Assembly: GCA_030248065.1 (NCBI GenBank)
Contig: JASAMV010005483.1
Location: 62,001-126,000 of the forward strand
DNA length: 64,000 nucleotides
Source of the DNA: Rhynchonema sp. JSB1_4
Lineage: Eukaryota > Nematoda > Chromadorea > Monhysterida > Xyalidae
Direction of reading: 5' to 3'
In this document: piece by piece, positions 37,701 to 49,063 of the stretch
How positions within the stretch are numbered: the first letter of the stretch is position 1
Layout: every line of letters begins with the position of its first letter
Translations under genes and position numbers: made by a program
Notes under the pieces: model-generated
The model's database searches: none
Told to the model about the DNA's origin: nothing
Seen by the model: the letters and a program-made list of their open reading frames with translations, nothing else

Positions 37701-40700
37701 AGCATAATGCGGGTTACTGTGGTCAAATCGCCCAGGCCATTCGGCTACAGTAACCATGTGCCAAATTAGGCACCACTCCACTCGGATTGCAGCATAACGC
37801 GGTTACTGTAGTGAAATCGCCCAGACCATTCGGCTACAGTAACTATGTCCCAATTAGGCACCACATCACTCGAACTGCAGCATAATGCTGGTTACTGTAG
37901 TCAAATCGCCCAGGCCATTCGGGTACAGTAGCCATGTGCCAAATTAGGCGCCACTCCACTCAAGTTACTGTAGTCAAATCGCCCAGGCCATTCGGCTACA
38001 GTAACTATGTGCCAAATTAGGCACCACTTCACTCGGACTGCAGCATAATGCGGGTTACTGTAGTCAAATCGCCCAGGCCATTCGGCTACAGTAACCATGC
38101 GCCAAATTAAGCACCACTCCACTCGGATTGCAGCGTAATGCGGGTTACTGTAGTCAAATCGCCCAGGCCATTCGGCTACAGTAACCATATGCCAAATTAA
38201 GCACCACTCCGCTCGGACTGCAGCATAATGCGGGTTACTGTAGTCAAATCGCCCATGCCATTCGGCTACAGTAACCTTGTGCCAAACTAGGCACCTCTCC
38301 ACTCGGACTGCAGCATAATGCGGGTTACTGTAGTCAAATCGCCCAGGCCATTCGGCTACAGTAACCATGTGCCAAATTAGGCGCCACTCCACGGACTGCA
38401 GCATAATGCGGGTTACTGTGGTCAAATCGCCCAGGCCATTCGGCTACAGTAACCATGTGCCAAATTAGGCACCACTCCACTCGGATTGCAGCATAACGCG
38501 GTTACTGTAGTGAAATCGCCCAGACCATTCGGCTACAGTAACTATGTCCCAATTAGGCACCACATCACTCGGACTGCAGCATAATGCGGGTTACTGTAGT
38601 CAAATCGCCCAGGCCATTCGGGTACAGTAACCATGTGCCAAATTAGGCGCCACTCCACTCGAGTTACTGTAGTCAAATCGCCCAGGCCATTCGGCTACAG
38701 TAACTATGTGCCAAATTAGGCATCACTTCACTCGGACTGCAGCATAATGCGGGTTACTGTAGTCAAATCGCCCAGGCCATTCGGCTACAGTAACCATGCG
38801 CCAAATTAAGCACCACTCCACTCGGATTGCAGCGTAATGCGGGTTACTGTAGTCAAATCGCCCAGGCCATTCGGCTACAGTAACCATATGCCAAATTAAG
38901 CACCACTCCACTCGGACTGCAGCATAATGCGGGTTACTGTAGTCAAATCGTCCTGGGCATTCGGCTACAGTAACCATGTGCCAAATTAGGCGCCACTCCA
39001 CGGACTGCAGCATAATGCGGGTTACTGTGGTCAAATCGCCCAGGCCATTCGGCTACAGTAACCATGTGCCAAATTAGGCACCACTCCACTCGGATTGCAG
39101 CATAACGCGGTTACTGTAGTGAAATCGCCCATACCATTCGGCCACAGTAACTATGTCCCAATTAGGCACCACATCACTCGGACTGCAGCATAATGCGGGT
39201 TACTGTAGTCAAATCGCCCAGGCCATTCGGCTACAGTAACCATGTGCCAAATTAGGTGCCACTCCACTCAAGTTACTGTGGTAAAATCGCCCAGGCCATT
39301 CGGCTACAGTAACCATGTGCCAAATTAGGCACCACTCCACTCGGACTGCAGCATAATGCGGGTTACTGTAGTCAAATCGCCCAGGCCATTCGGCTACAGT
39401 AACCATGCGCCAAATTAAGCACCACTCCACTCGGATTGCTGCGTAATGCAGGTTACTGTAGTCAAATCGCCCAGGCCATTCGGCTACAGTAACCATATGC
39501 CAAATTAAGCACCACTCCACTCGGACTGCAGCATAATGCGGGTTACTGTAGCCAAATCGCTCATGCCATTCGGCCACAGTAACCTTGTGCCAAATTAGGC
39601 ACCTCTCCACTCGGACTGCAGCATAATGCGGGTTACTGTAGCCAAATCGCCCAGGCCATTCGGCTACAGTAACCATGTGCCAAATTAAGCACCACTCCAC
39701 TCGGATTGCAGCGTAATGCGGGTTACTGTAGTCAAATCGCCCAGGCCATTCGGCTACAGTAACCATGTGCCAAATTAGGCGCCACTCCACTTAGACTGCA
39801 GCATAATGCGGGTTACTGTAGTCAAATCGCCCAGGCCATTCGGCTACAGTAACCATGTGCCAAATTAGGCACTACTCCACTCCTGCCGCATAATGCGGGA
39901 CTGCAGCGTAATGGGGGTTACTGTAGTAAAATCGCCCAGGCCATTCGGCTACAGTAACCATGTGCCAAATTAAGCACCACTCCACTCGGATTGCAGCGTA
40001 ATGCGGGTTACTGTAGTCAAATCGCCCAGGCCATTCGGCTACAGTAACCATGTGCCAAATTAGGCACCACACCACTCGGACTGCAGCATAATGCGGGTTA
40101 CTGTAGTCAAATCGCCCAGGCCATTCGGCTACAGTAACCATGTGCCAAATTAGGCACCACTCCACTCGGACTGCAGCATAATGCGGGTTACTGTAGTCAA
40201 ATCGCCCAGGCCATTCGGCTACAGTAACCATGTGCCAAATTAAGCACCACTCCACTCGGATTGCAGCGTAATGCGGGTTACTGTAGTCAAATCGCCCAGG
40301 CCATTCGGCTACAGTAACCATGTGCCAAATTAGGCACCACTCCACTCGGACTGCAGCATAATGCGGGTTACTGTAGTCAAATCGCCCAGGCCATTCGGCT
40401 ACAGTAACCATGTGCCAAACTAGGCACCTCTCCACTCGGACTGCAGCATAATGCGGGACTGCAGCATAATGCGGGTTACTGTAGTCAAGTCGCCCAGGCC
40501 ATTCGGCTACAGTAACCATGCGCCAAATTAAGCACCACTCCACTCGGATTGCAGCGTAATGCGGGTTACTGTAGTCAAATCGCCCAGGTCATTCGGCTAC
40601 AGTAACCATGTGCCAAATTAGGCACCACACCACTTGGACTGCCGCATAATGCGGGTTACTGTAGTCAAATCGCCCCGGCCATTCGGCTACAGTAACCATG

Positions 40701-43700
40701 TGCCAAATTAGGCGCCACTCCACGGACTGCAAGCATAATGCGGGTTACTGTAGTCAAATCGCTTATGCCATTCGGCTACAGTAACCTTGTGCCAAACTAG
40801 GCACCTCTTCACTCGGACTGCAGCATAATGCTTGTTACTGTAGTCAAATCGCCCAGGCCATTCGGCTACAGTAACCATCTGCCAAATTAAGCACCACTCC
40901 ACTCGGATTGCAGCATAATGCGGGTTACTGTAGTCAAATCGCCCAGGCCATTCGGCTACAGTAACCATGTGGCAAATTAGGCGCCACTCCACGGACTGCA
41001 GCATAATGCGGGTTACTATAGTCAAATCGCCCAGGCCATTCGGCTACAGTAACCATGTGCCAAACTAGGCACCTCTCCACTCGGACTGCAGCATAATGCG
41101 GAACTGCAGCATAATGCGGGTTACTGTAGTCAAGTCGCCCAGGCCATTCGGCTACAGTAACCATGCGCCAAATTTAGCACCACTCCACTCGGATTGCAGC
41201 GTAATGCGGGTTACTGTAGTCAAATCGCCCAGGTCATTCGGCTACAGTAACCATGTGGCAAATTAGGCGCCACTCCACGGACTGCAGCATAATGCGGGTT
41301 ACTATAGTCAAATCGCCCAGGCCATTCGGCTACAGTAACCATGTGCCAAACTAGGCACCTCTCCACTCGGACTGCAGCATAATGCGGGACTGCAGCATAA
41401 TGCGGGTTACTGTAGTCAAGTCGCCCAGGCCATTCGGCTACAGTAACCATGCGCCAAATTAAGCACCACTCCACTCGGATTGCAGCGTAATGCGGGTTAC
41501 TGTAGTCAAATCGCCCAGGTCATTCGGCTACAGTAACCATGTGCCAAATTAGGCACCACACCACTTGGACTGCCGCATAATGCGGGTTACTGTAGTCAAA
41601 TCGCCCCGGCCATTCGGCTACAGTAACCATGTGCCAAATTAGGCGCCACTCCACGGACTGCAAGCATAATGCGGGTTACTGTAGTCAAATCGCTTATGCC
41701 ATTCGGCTACAGTAACCTTGTGCCAAACTAGGCACCTCTTCACTCGGACTGCAGCATAATGCTTGTTACTGTAGTCAAATCGCCCAGGCCATTCGGCTAC
41801 AGTAACCATCTGCCAAATTAAGCACCACTCCACTCGGATTGCAGCATAATGCGGGTTACTGTAGTCAAATCGCCCAGGCCATTCGGCTACAGTAACCATG
41901 TGGCAAATTAGGCGCCACTCCACGGACTGCAGCATAATGCGGGTTACTATAATCAAATCGCCCAGGCCATTCGGCTACAGTAACCATGTGCCAAACTAGG
42001 CACCTCTCCACTCGGACTGCAGCATAATGCGGGACTGCAGCATAATGCGGGTTACTGTAGTCAAGTCGCCCAGGCCATTCGGCTACAGTAACCATGCGCC
42101 AAATTAAGCACCACTCCACTCGGATTGCAGCGTAATGCGGGTTACTGTAGTCAAATCGCCCAGGTCATTCGGCTACAGTAACCATGTGCCAAATTAGGCA
42201 CCACACCACTTGGACTGCCGCATAATGCGGGTTACTGTAGTCAAATCGCCCAGGCCATTCGGGTACAGTAACCATATGCCAAATTAAGCACCACTCCACT
42301 CGGACTGCAGCATAATGCGGGTTACTGTAGTCAAATTGCCCATGCCATTCGGCTACAGTAACCTTGTGCCAAACTAGGCACCTCTCCACTCGGACTGCAG
42401 CATAATGCGGGTTACTGTAGTCAAATCGCCCAGGCCATTCGGCTACAGTAACCATGTGCCAAATTAGGCGCCACTCCATTTGGACTGCAGCATAATGCGG
42501 GTTACTGTAGTCAAATCGCCCAGACCATTCAGCTACAGTAACCATGTGCCAACTTAAGTACCACTCCACTCGGACTGCAGCATAATGCGGGTTACTGTAG
42601 TCAAATCGCTTATGCCATTCGGCTACAGTAACCTTGTGCCAAACTAGGCACCTCTTCACTCGGACTGCAGCATAATGCGGGACTGCAGCATAATGCGGGT
42701 TACTGTAGTCAAGTCGCCCAGGCCATTTGGCTACAGTAACCATGCGCCAAATTAAGCACCACTCCACTCGGATTGCAGCATAATGCGGGTTACTGTAGTC
42801 AAATCGCCCAGGCCATTCGGCTACAGTAACCATGTGGCAAATTAGGCGCCACTCCACGGACTGCAGCATAATGCGGGTTACTATAGTCAAATCGCCCAGG
42901 CCATTCGGCTACAGTAACCATGTGCCAAACTAGGCACCTCTCCACTCGGACTGCAGCATAATGCGGGACTGCAGCATAATGCGGGTTACTGTAGTCAAGT
43001 CGCCCAGGCCATTCGGCTACAGTAACCATGCGCCAAATTAAGCACCACTCCACTCGGATTGCAGCATAATGCGGGTTACTGTAGTCAAATCGTCCAGGTC
43101 ATTCGGCTACAGTAACCATGTGCCAAATTAGGCACCACACCACTCGGACTGCCGCATAATGCGGGTTACTGTAGTCAAATCGCCCTGGCCATTCGGCTAC
43201 AGTAACCATGTGCCAAATTAGGCGCCACTCCACGGACTGCAGCATAATGCGGGTTACTGTAGTCAAATCGCCCAGGCCATTCGGCTACAGTAACCATGTG
43301 CCAAATTAAGCACCACTCCACTCGGATTGCAGCATAATGCGGGTTACAGTAGTCAAATTGCCCAGGCCATTAGGCTACAGTAACCATGTGCCAAATTAGG
43401 CGCCACACCACTCGGACTGCCGCATAATGCGGGTTACTGTAGTCAAATCGCCCTGGCTATTCGGCTACAGTAACCGTGTGCCAAACTAGGCACCACTCCA
43501 CTCGGATTGCAGCATAATGCGGGTTACTGTAGTCAAATCGCCCAGGCCATGCGGCTACAGTAACCATGTGCCAAATTAGGCGCCACTCCACTCCATTAGG
43601 CTTGATGGAACAACACAACGTTGTACTAAAAGAAAACGTTCTTTTGCAAAATAAAATAAGAAGCAAAACCATTTTATTCCAAAAATGTGCATTGCTGTCG

Positions 43701-45385
43701 ATAGTCACAAAATGTCAAAATGTTCACTGCCTGGTACATAGTCACAAAATCTGTAAAATAAACACGGGCAAAAAGTGGGCACACATGTACAACCACAAAA
43801 CACGATATGAAGAGTTTTTATGCATCATCCCCAAAAGTGCTCATATTTAAAGGTACCATATGTCACCATGTCCTCCCCCCCCACGCGGGGAACAGGCGGG
43901 GGGAAATTGAAAACAACCGGGGCAAAAAGGACATCCTATATGCATATCACACCCCATGGGGGAAGGTTGTATACTTTTCATGAAAACGGGTTTTTTCGCA
44001 AGACGCGCTAAGAAGGCCTGGGCGATTACACAAACCCGCTTTGGTGAACAAGAGGAATTGGTGCTATTTTGGCACATGGTTACTGTAGTCGAATGGCCTG
44101 GGCGATTTTACCACAGTAACTTGAGGGAGTGGCACCTAATTCAAACGACCAGGCTGGGCGATTGACAAACCCAACACCAGGACGCCTAATTTGGCACATG
44201 GTTACTGTAGCCGAATGGCCTGGGCCATTTGACTACGGTAACCCGCATTTTGGTGCAGTCAGAGTGGAGTGGCAACTTATTTTTTGGTCCCAAGGGAACC
44301 CGGATTATACTGCAGGATGCAGCGGGTTTTATGGCTATATGCTTCAACACACAAAGAACCCGCTTTTTACCGCAGGATACTACTAATGTTGGAATGCGTT
44401 CAGGTTCGCAAAGCAGTGGATCGCGATGAATTGTTCAGTCAAGTTGACACGCATCGATGTGAGATCAATGCGAACGCACAACGACTCAGACATGCGACCG
44501 TGCGCGCCATGCAGACACTCGGTTGCTGGACATGTTTGGCACCAACCTCTTTTAGACCAACCAATTCTGACTAATTTCAGAAAATGAGCAACGCAGCGCG
44601 CTGTTCAAGAGCGATGATGAAAATGGTGCTGCACATCGTCGCAGTGTGCGCGCTGGCAATATGCGGGATGAAACTCAAAAGGTCGGTTTGGTTTATTGGT
44701 GATTTTAGAACTTTCATTCTGCTCGGCGAGTTGCTGAAGTCAATGCATCTGCGCGTCCGCTAGTAGGCGTGTGCTTCACCCTCACGTTCAAACGAACCCT
44801 AACAAGCCACCATTTTCCTTGCAGAGCACACAGAAGTTGTCAGAACTGGTCACCAAAATGAACGAACAAGTGGACGTCAGCGGCAAGACGTTGGAAACTC
44901 TGGTTGACTCGTCTTCAATGCTGAAAAGCACTGGTTGGTTTGGGGGCAGTTCGTGGTTTTGTTTCTGCAGAACGATAGATTGCACGATAGATATGTAGGT
45001 AACCGCGCAGCGTTGGTTGGCAGTAAAACGGGTTTGGTCGTGTCTATCGATTTCGTTGTTTATGTGATTTCGGCCAACATGAAAGTTGTTCGCTGTGAAT
45101 CGTGGACAACATTTACGCAGGCTGAAATCACAGAAACAACGAAATCGTGGGATGCGACAACCCATTTGACTGGCAATATGACCCATTTTGCCGCTGGTTT
45201 TGCACGTTCCAGAGACCGAATTTCACACAATGGGATCGACGATTCAAGTTTCGAACAAGCTGCTGTCCAAATACAACCGTCGCGAGTTCACTGATCGTAT
45301 CCTGTTCGCGTTGACCGTCTTATTTTTCTTCGGTACCGTTTTGTACATTGTCAGGAAACGGCTGTTCCCCAACGGATTCTGGTGA
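34762..45385 (+). CDS. sec20: Vesicle SNARE SEC20 / BNIP1 (252 aa)
   Basis: Six exons: 34762-34894, 35328-35452, 44404-44521, 44581-44681, 44825-44933, 45213-45385. Phases (1, 0, 1, 0, 1) agree at every junction and give 252 codons plus TGA. The N-terminal half is helical and coiled-coil-like (DIQRCQQTIVQLDVDIKRHI; DNVSKMQTKVNDLKLLGEQ). Exons 3-5 cover the middle helix and the SNARE helix (STQKLSELVTKMNEQVD...). The C-terminus is the family hallmark KLLSKYNRREFTDR, then a single membrane segment (ILFALTVLFFFGTVLYIV) and the short luminal tail RKRLFPNGFW; BNIP1 has the same arrangement. SEC20 is the Qb-SNARE of the ER complex with syntaxin-18, USE1 and SEC22 for Golgi-to-ER retrograde fusion, linked to the Dsl1/NRZ tether. 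Intron 2 is 8951 bp, almost entirely a satellite-filled transposon, while the other introns are 59-433 bp. Confidence 0.95.
35884..43596. repeat. 90-bp satellite array (about 80 units)
   Basis: Tandem units with consensus parts GCGGGTTACTGTAGTCAAAT, CGCCCAGGCCATTCGGCTAC, AGTAACCATGTGCCAAATTA, GGCACCACTCCACTCGGACT and GCAGCATAAT, 90 bp in total. Every unit contains an 11-bp inverted repeat, GGTTACTGTAG ... CTACAGTAACC, about 22 bases apart. Variants include units lacking about 20 bp (ccactcaagttactg) and units with a duplicated 18-bp ggactgcagcataatgcg. A higher-order pattern is clear: blocks near 40.7-41.6 kb recur about 931 bp later, and near 42.1-43.05 kb with an offset of about 934. Because 90 is divisible by three, long minus-strand open frames repeat a 30-residue unit; these are not genes. 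Confidence 0.95.
36054..36300 (+). mobile_element. Truncated family B MITE inside the satellite
   Basis: Left end CAGTGTTGGAGGTGGGGG at 36054 interrupts a satellite unit after actcggac. GGTACAGTAGGTATCCCCC motifs and the family B interior (gccaatttttgatcaaaat) follow, then the copy stops at about 36300, where satellite sequence resumes. The last 50 bp are a short internal duplication (ggccaaaattagtg). The right half, including the CCAACACTG end, is missing. Confidence 0.8.
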
Positions 45386-45472
45386 CTGACCATCATTGTT
45401 GTTGGATACACGTATTGTCACCCAGTATGATCATCATTCAACCCATTTGACTTTGCTGCGATTCGCTTTACC

Positions 45473-45750
45473 GGAGAATGCCAAATAAGTCCCCCCCTCA
45501 GAATAGTGCCCCATTGGGGGCTTATTTGGAGAAAAAGATTTTTTGTGCCCTATGAACACTTATTGTAGTATAACGTCATCACACCGAACAACACAGGAAT
45601 AAGTATTTCAACAATAAGAATTTTGTGTTAATTAGCACGAGTGAGTCGTTTTAACGGGGCCCGAACGCAGGCTGTTTATGAACTTTAAAAAAAAGGAAAC
45701 CAGATATGTGACTTTTCGTGTTGCGCCCGGGGACTTATTTGGCATTCTCC
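45473..45750. mobile_element. 278-bp MITE with 22-bp perfect inverted ends
   Basis: Begins GGAGAATGCCAAATAAGTCC (followed by CC) and ends with the exact inverted sequence (GGGGACTTATTTGGCATTCTCC at 45729-45750, 22 bp). The interior includes ccattgggggcttatttgg, a partial inner copy of the end. No clear target duplication is seen. It lies 88 bp downstream of the SEC20 stop codon, so it may be in or near that gene's 3' UTR. Confidence 0.75.
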
Positions 45751-47207
45751 CACAACAAAACCACATTAGCTTGTGCTTGTGCATTATATTTGCATAGGTT
45801 CCCATCATATTCAATAGTAGGACACTGACTAGCGTGCGTTTGCTTTTAACTCCAGCAATTTTAGACTATGGGTCATTTACGTGTATGACATGTATTCAGA
45901 ATGCCCGAGTGAAACGAAAGTGCAATAAATTGTCGACTATGTATTGGTGCGCATTTGTCAGAGAACCAGAACGAGACCACCGACATTGCAAAATTAGAGC
46001 AGCCATTTTTGAAATTGTGCACCCACTCAAGGTCGTTCGAAGTTTCAACCAAAGCTGCAAAAGTGGTTTGGTGACGTCATGGACACAGGCAGCGTTCGGA
46101 TTTGTGTTCACTGGAATGAAGATGCACTTGAGTTTGCTTCAGTTTTTTAGTTTCGTTCATCATTATCGCTGTTCTTCAGAACCTGATACGCAAACACATT
46201 CGGTTACTTTTCTTGTCTTTCATCGCTGCAAACCCTGCTTAAAAAATTTATGGAAACAATCTACCGTCTTAGAAGTACAGACGACACAGTGAGATGATCG
46301 GGATTAGGACCCCACAATTTCCATTCCAGGTATGTGTATCCACTATATTCTTGAAACCTTGTTGAGCTTGCAAATTAGGATGAATTATATGTAGATGACC
46401 ACATGTTTTTTGTGTTGTCAGTCAACCCACATACTGTACAAGTGCTGACCATATACTCTTGATCGTGGTGTGTCACGATAAAAATGTGTGCACAGCGCGA
46501 CCCATTTCGTTATGTGTTTGTACCTTTCCATATTTTACGAGCAAAAACGAGTTGTTATCCGGTCTGAAACGGTCGATTTAGCATCTGTGTGGATACAGTG
46601 TGCGGAACATCTGCGGCAGCGGCGTTGGGACACAAATCATTCAGAGTGCTTCAAGTTTTGTTTCGTCCAGTGGTGGTTGTCACAAGAATGCACACTAGTG
46701 CGGATGTGTGCACGGTTGTAAGCCTATTATGATCTATGACAGCCAAATGTGTTTGTCGGTTCGTTGACTTCATTATGGGATAACCAGCCACAGGACGGGT
46801 CAGCCAGGATGGCAAAAAACGCACAAAGCTGCTTGCGAAAGAAAGGTTACGCATATGTTACTGTGGAGCCCCGGCTTGTTATGATGACTTGTGCGTCTGG
46901 GAGCAGAGTCCCGATTCGTCTTGTGCCTTGTGCCTGTGTGTTTGTGTCACATCATAACAATGAGCGTAAATTCGACGTTCCAGCAAGCCTAAACTTGACG
47001 ATCGCGTAAAAGATTTCGGTTTGCATACGAGCGCCGGCTCATTTGTGCCTGGCTCACAGCATGCGAAAGCGACGCATTTCACGTGCTGCTGACTATTCGC
47101 AATTCAGCGCTTTTCTTTGGCGTTTTCATGTTCCCTCACTGCACGTTGCAAACTCGTGAACTGAAAACGTGTCTGGTGGCATGGCACTGACACACTACTT
47201 CTTCCAG
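45751..47207. other. Intergenic, nothing recognised
   Basis: About 1.5 kb with only short unsupported open frames and no recognised repeat ends. Confidence 0.4.
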
Positions 47208-47861
47208 TCCGAAACAATCTGTCTGATTTCAGACCAGCACCGTTATTTAGTCGCGCATTCACGCGGAAAACGGCGCTGCACGAAGAACAGTGCAATTATC
47301 CCGACACTGTTGTGGCGAAGAGGGCCGATGACAGTGAACAAACGTATACCTTAACATGCGCAATACCAAAATTCGGCGGTTGCCGCAAGCTAATGCTGTG
47401 GTGGTGCCCCATCATCCTACTGTTATCAAGTGTACTGTCCATTCCATATGCCCAATGGCATTGTTGCCGATGCCGAGTAATCAGAAGCCAATGTTTCTGT
47501 CCAGCACTCATGACCGTTCTGTACCTACAGCACAGCCTCAATTCGACTCTGCGCTGACACAAGCAATTTTGTGAGTTTCTTTTAAGTGCGCGCAGGTCTG
47601 GCCGCATTCGTACAAACAAGCGCGGGCATCGGCACCTACTTTGTTTGCATCATGGCTAATCACGGTGTGGCCCTCTGAGACCCAACTCTGTGCAGCCACA
47701 TGGCATGGGGCCGTTTTGATAGGAGCGTCTTGCAGCACTGCCCTCTTCGGGATTGCCTGCGTGTGGGTTCGGGGTCGGTCAATGAAAAAAGCGATTGAAC
47801 GCAGACATTATGCTGTTGTCAAGTGCTTCGACTGCCTCAGAGTGAATGATGTTCGGTTTTA
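47208..47861 (+). pseudogene. Possible broken membrane-protein gene
   Basis: Several protein-like stretches follow one another but in different frames. After cttccag, 47208 onward reads RNNLSDFRPAPLFSRAFTRK... to DDSEQTYT. From about 47356 a Pro-rich stretch (IRRLPQANAVVVPHHPTV...) runs in another frame to ALTQAIL. After gcgcag at 47596 a hydrophobic stretch reads LAAFVQTSAGIGTYFVCIMA and stops at about 47678. Overlapping it, a third frame gives SETQLCAATWHGAVLIGASC followed by STALFGIACVWVRGR, stopping at 47861. Dropping one C from the run at 47672-47674 would join the last two as two successive membrane segments. The gap between the second and third stretches is only 25 bp, too short for a normal intron. 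This could be a decayed four-pass gene, a gene with sequence errors, or chance; confidence is low. Confidence 0.28.
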
Positions 47862-49063
47862 ACTGCGGCGATGCACATTCCGCGGGGTGGGATTGTGAAA
47901 TATTTGTTGCCACTGCCTCCATACGTCTTGTTTTGTCGGCCGATGAACAGTTCAGGATGTTTGAGCATAGACAAAGCTTGCCAGAGCCGAGCCGCCATCG
48001 GGCGTTTTTGATTAATTACATTTGTTTATTTTATTAGTGATAATACACACGAACGCAGTATAGGTACGACGGGGCAGTCAGAATTACACCCGGTGCATCG
48101 TGGATGCATATCTTACGCTTTTTTGCATTCTCTGTCTGACAAATGGTTGGGGACAGCCTCTTAAAACGTATGTGCGCGGTCGTTTTTGCGTCCGGGCCAC
48201 ACGACAAAACGTCATTCATCACCCGAACAATAAAACGCCAAGTTTCGTCTCGTAATAACGTCCCTATATACATATCTGTATTGTTGTTGGCATATGTACG
48301 CGTGTCGGGTTGCTATTGTGGACCAAGTGCCGCAATTTTCACGTTAGCAGCTCAATCACGTCTCTGGCGTGCCGCATTGGGGGTCCCGTTTTTTGTTTGG
48401 TTTTAGATCCGCAACTTTATAGATGCGTACTCTGTCAGTGAGACTTAGGGATTAGCCATGATTACATCTTTTGAAGTGTCACCCACCTATCGCTTCATCC
48501 ATCTTGTCCATCCAATATAAAGTGCTGGAATGCATCACCAACCGAACCAACCGTTACTTCCATTCGCTTATTGCTCTGTCAAAAGGTCGTTTTTTGTGGA
48601 TGTGTTTCACAGACTGCTGTGGCCTTTTTGCATCGTAGGTAATTTCGTGCCTGTTACCCAAAATAGGAGTAACTTTGCGCATTATTTTTATACATTTGGA
48701 CCTTGTGGTTTGTATTGGCACCATAGAACGCGCTCGATGTACCCATGGTCAAGCGTGTTTTTTCAGTTGCAGAATCGAAATTATCTCCGATCACATTTGA
48801 CCTGGCTGTACCTTTCTGTAGCTGTACATTTTACTGTGGTGGAAGGTTTTATGATGCTGTACACCACTGTCTGATAAAGGATCACTTAAATTGACTTTGT
48901 GCCCCCTGTCCACTTGTGTCCCTCGCAACGGTTTCAGTCCTGGGCAAATTACGACCGATAGTTGTTCAACGGAAGTTACATATTTCTGGCCTAAGCGCAA
49001 TTACGTGATAACACCACAAGCAACCTGTTTGCAGAGCCCTCCATATTTCACTTACAACCATCA
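47862..49063. other. Intergenic, nothing recognised
   Basis: About 1.2 kb upstream of the single-pass membrane protein gene. Short open frames only; no repeat ends or RNA genes recognised. Confidence 0.4.

Larger units (their letters stand above)
35747..44386. mobile_element. Foldback-type element carrying the 90-bp satellite array
   Basis: The two ends of this 8640-bp stretch are inverted copies. The left starts TTAGTAGTAGTGTTCTGCGG; the right, read in reverse, starts TTAGTAGTATCCTGCGG. The match continues for about 140-150 bp (for example ttctttgtgtgttga, tcccttgggaccaaaaa, gccactccactc, accaaaatgcgggtt) with scattered differences. The inverted ends then pass into satellite units: head-on at the left (from about 35884) and in reverse orientation at the right (44070-44260). 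Between array and right arm lies about 450 bp of other sequence (43597-44060). No convincing target duplication is visible (at most TG on each side). No transposase frame is present. It fills intron 2 of SEC20. Confidence 0.75.

Noticed and set aside
37010..43053. Long minus-strand open frames with a repeated 30-residue unit (WHMVTVAEWPGRFDYSN...)
   Set aside because: They are a by-product of a 90-bp satellite whose unit length is divisible by three and lacks stops in that frame. Units with insertions break the frame, and there is no start, signal or splice context.
35884..43596. CRISPR-like array
   Set aside because: Units are contiguous with no unique spacers, and the genome is eukaryotic.
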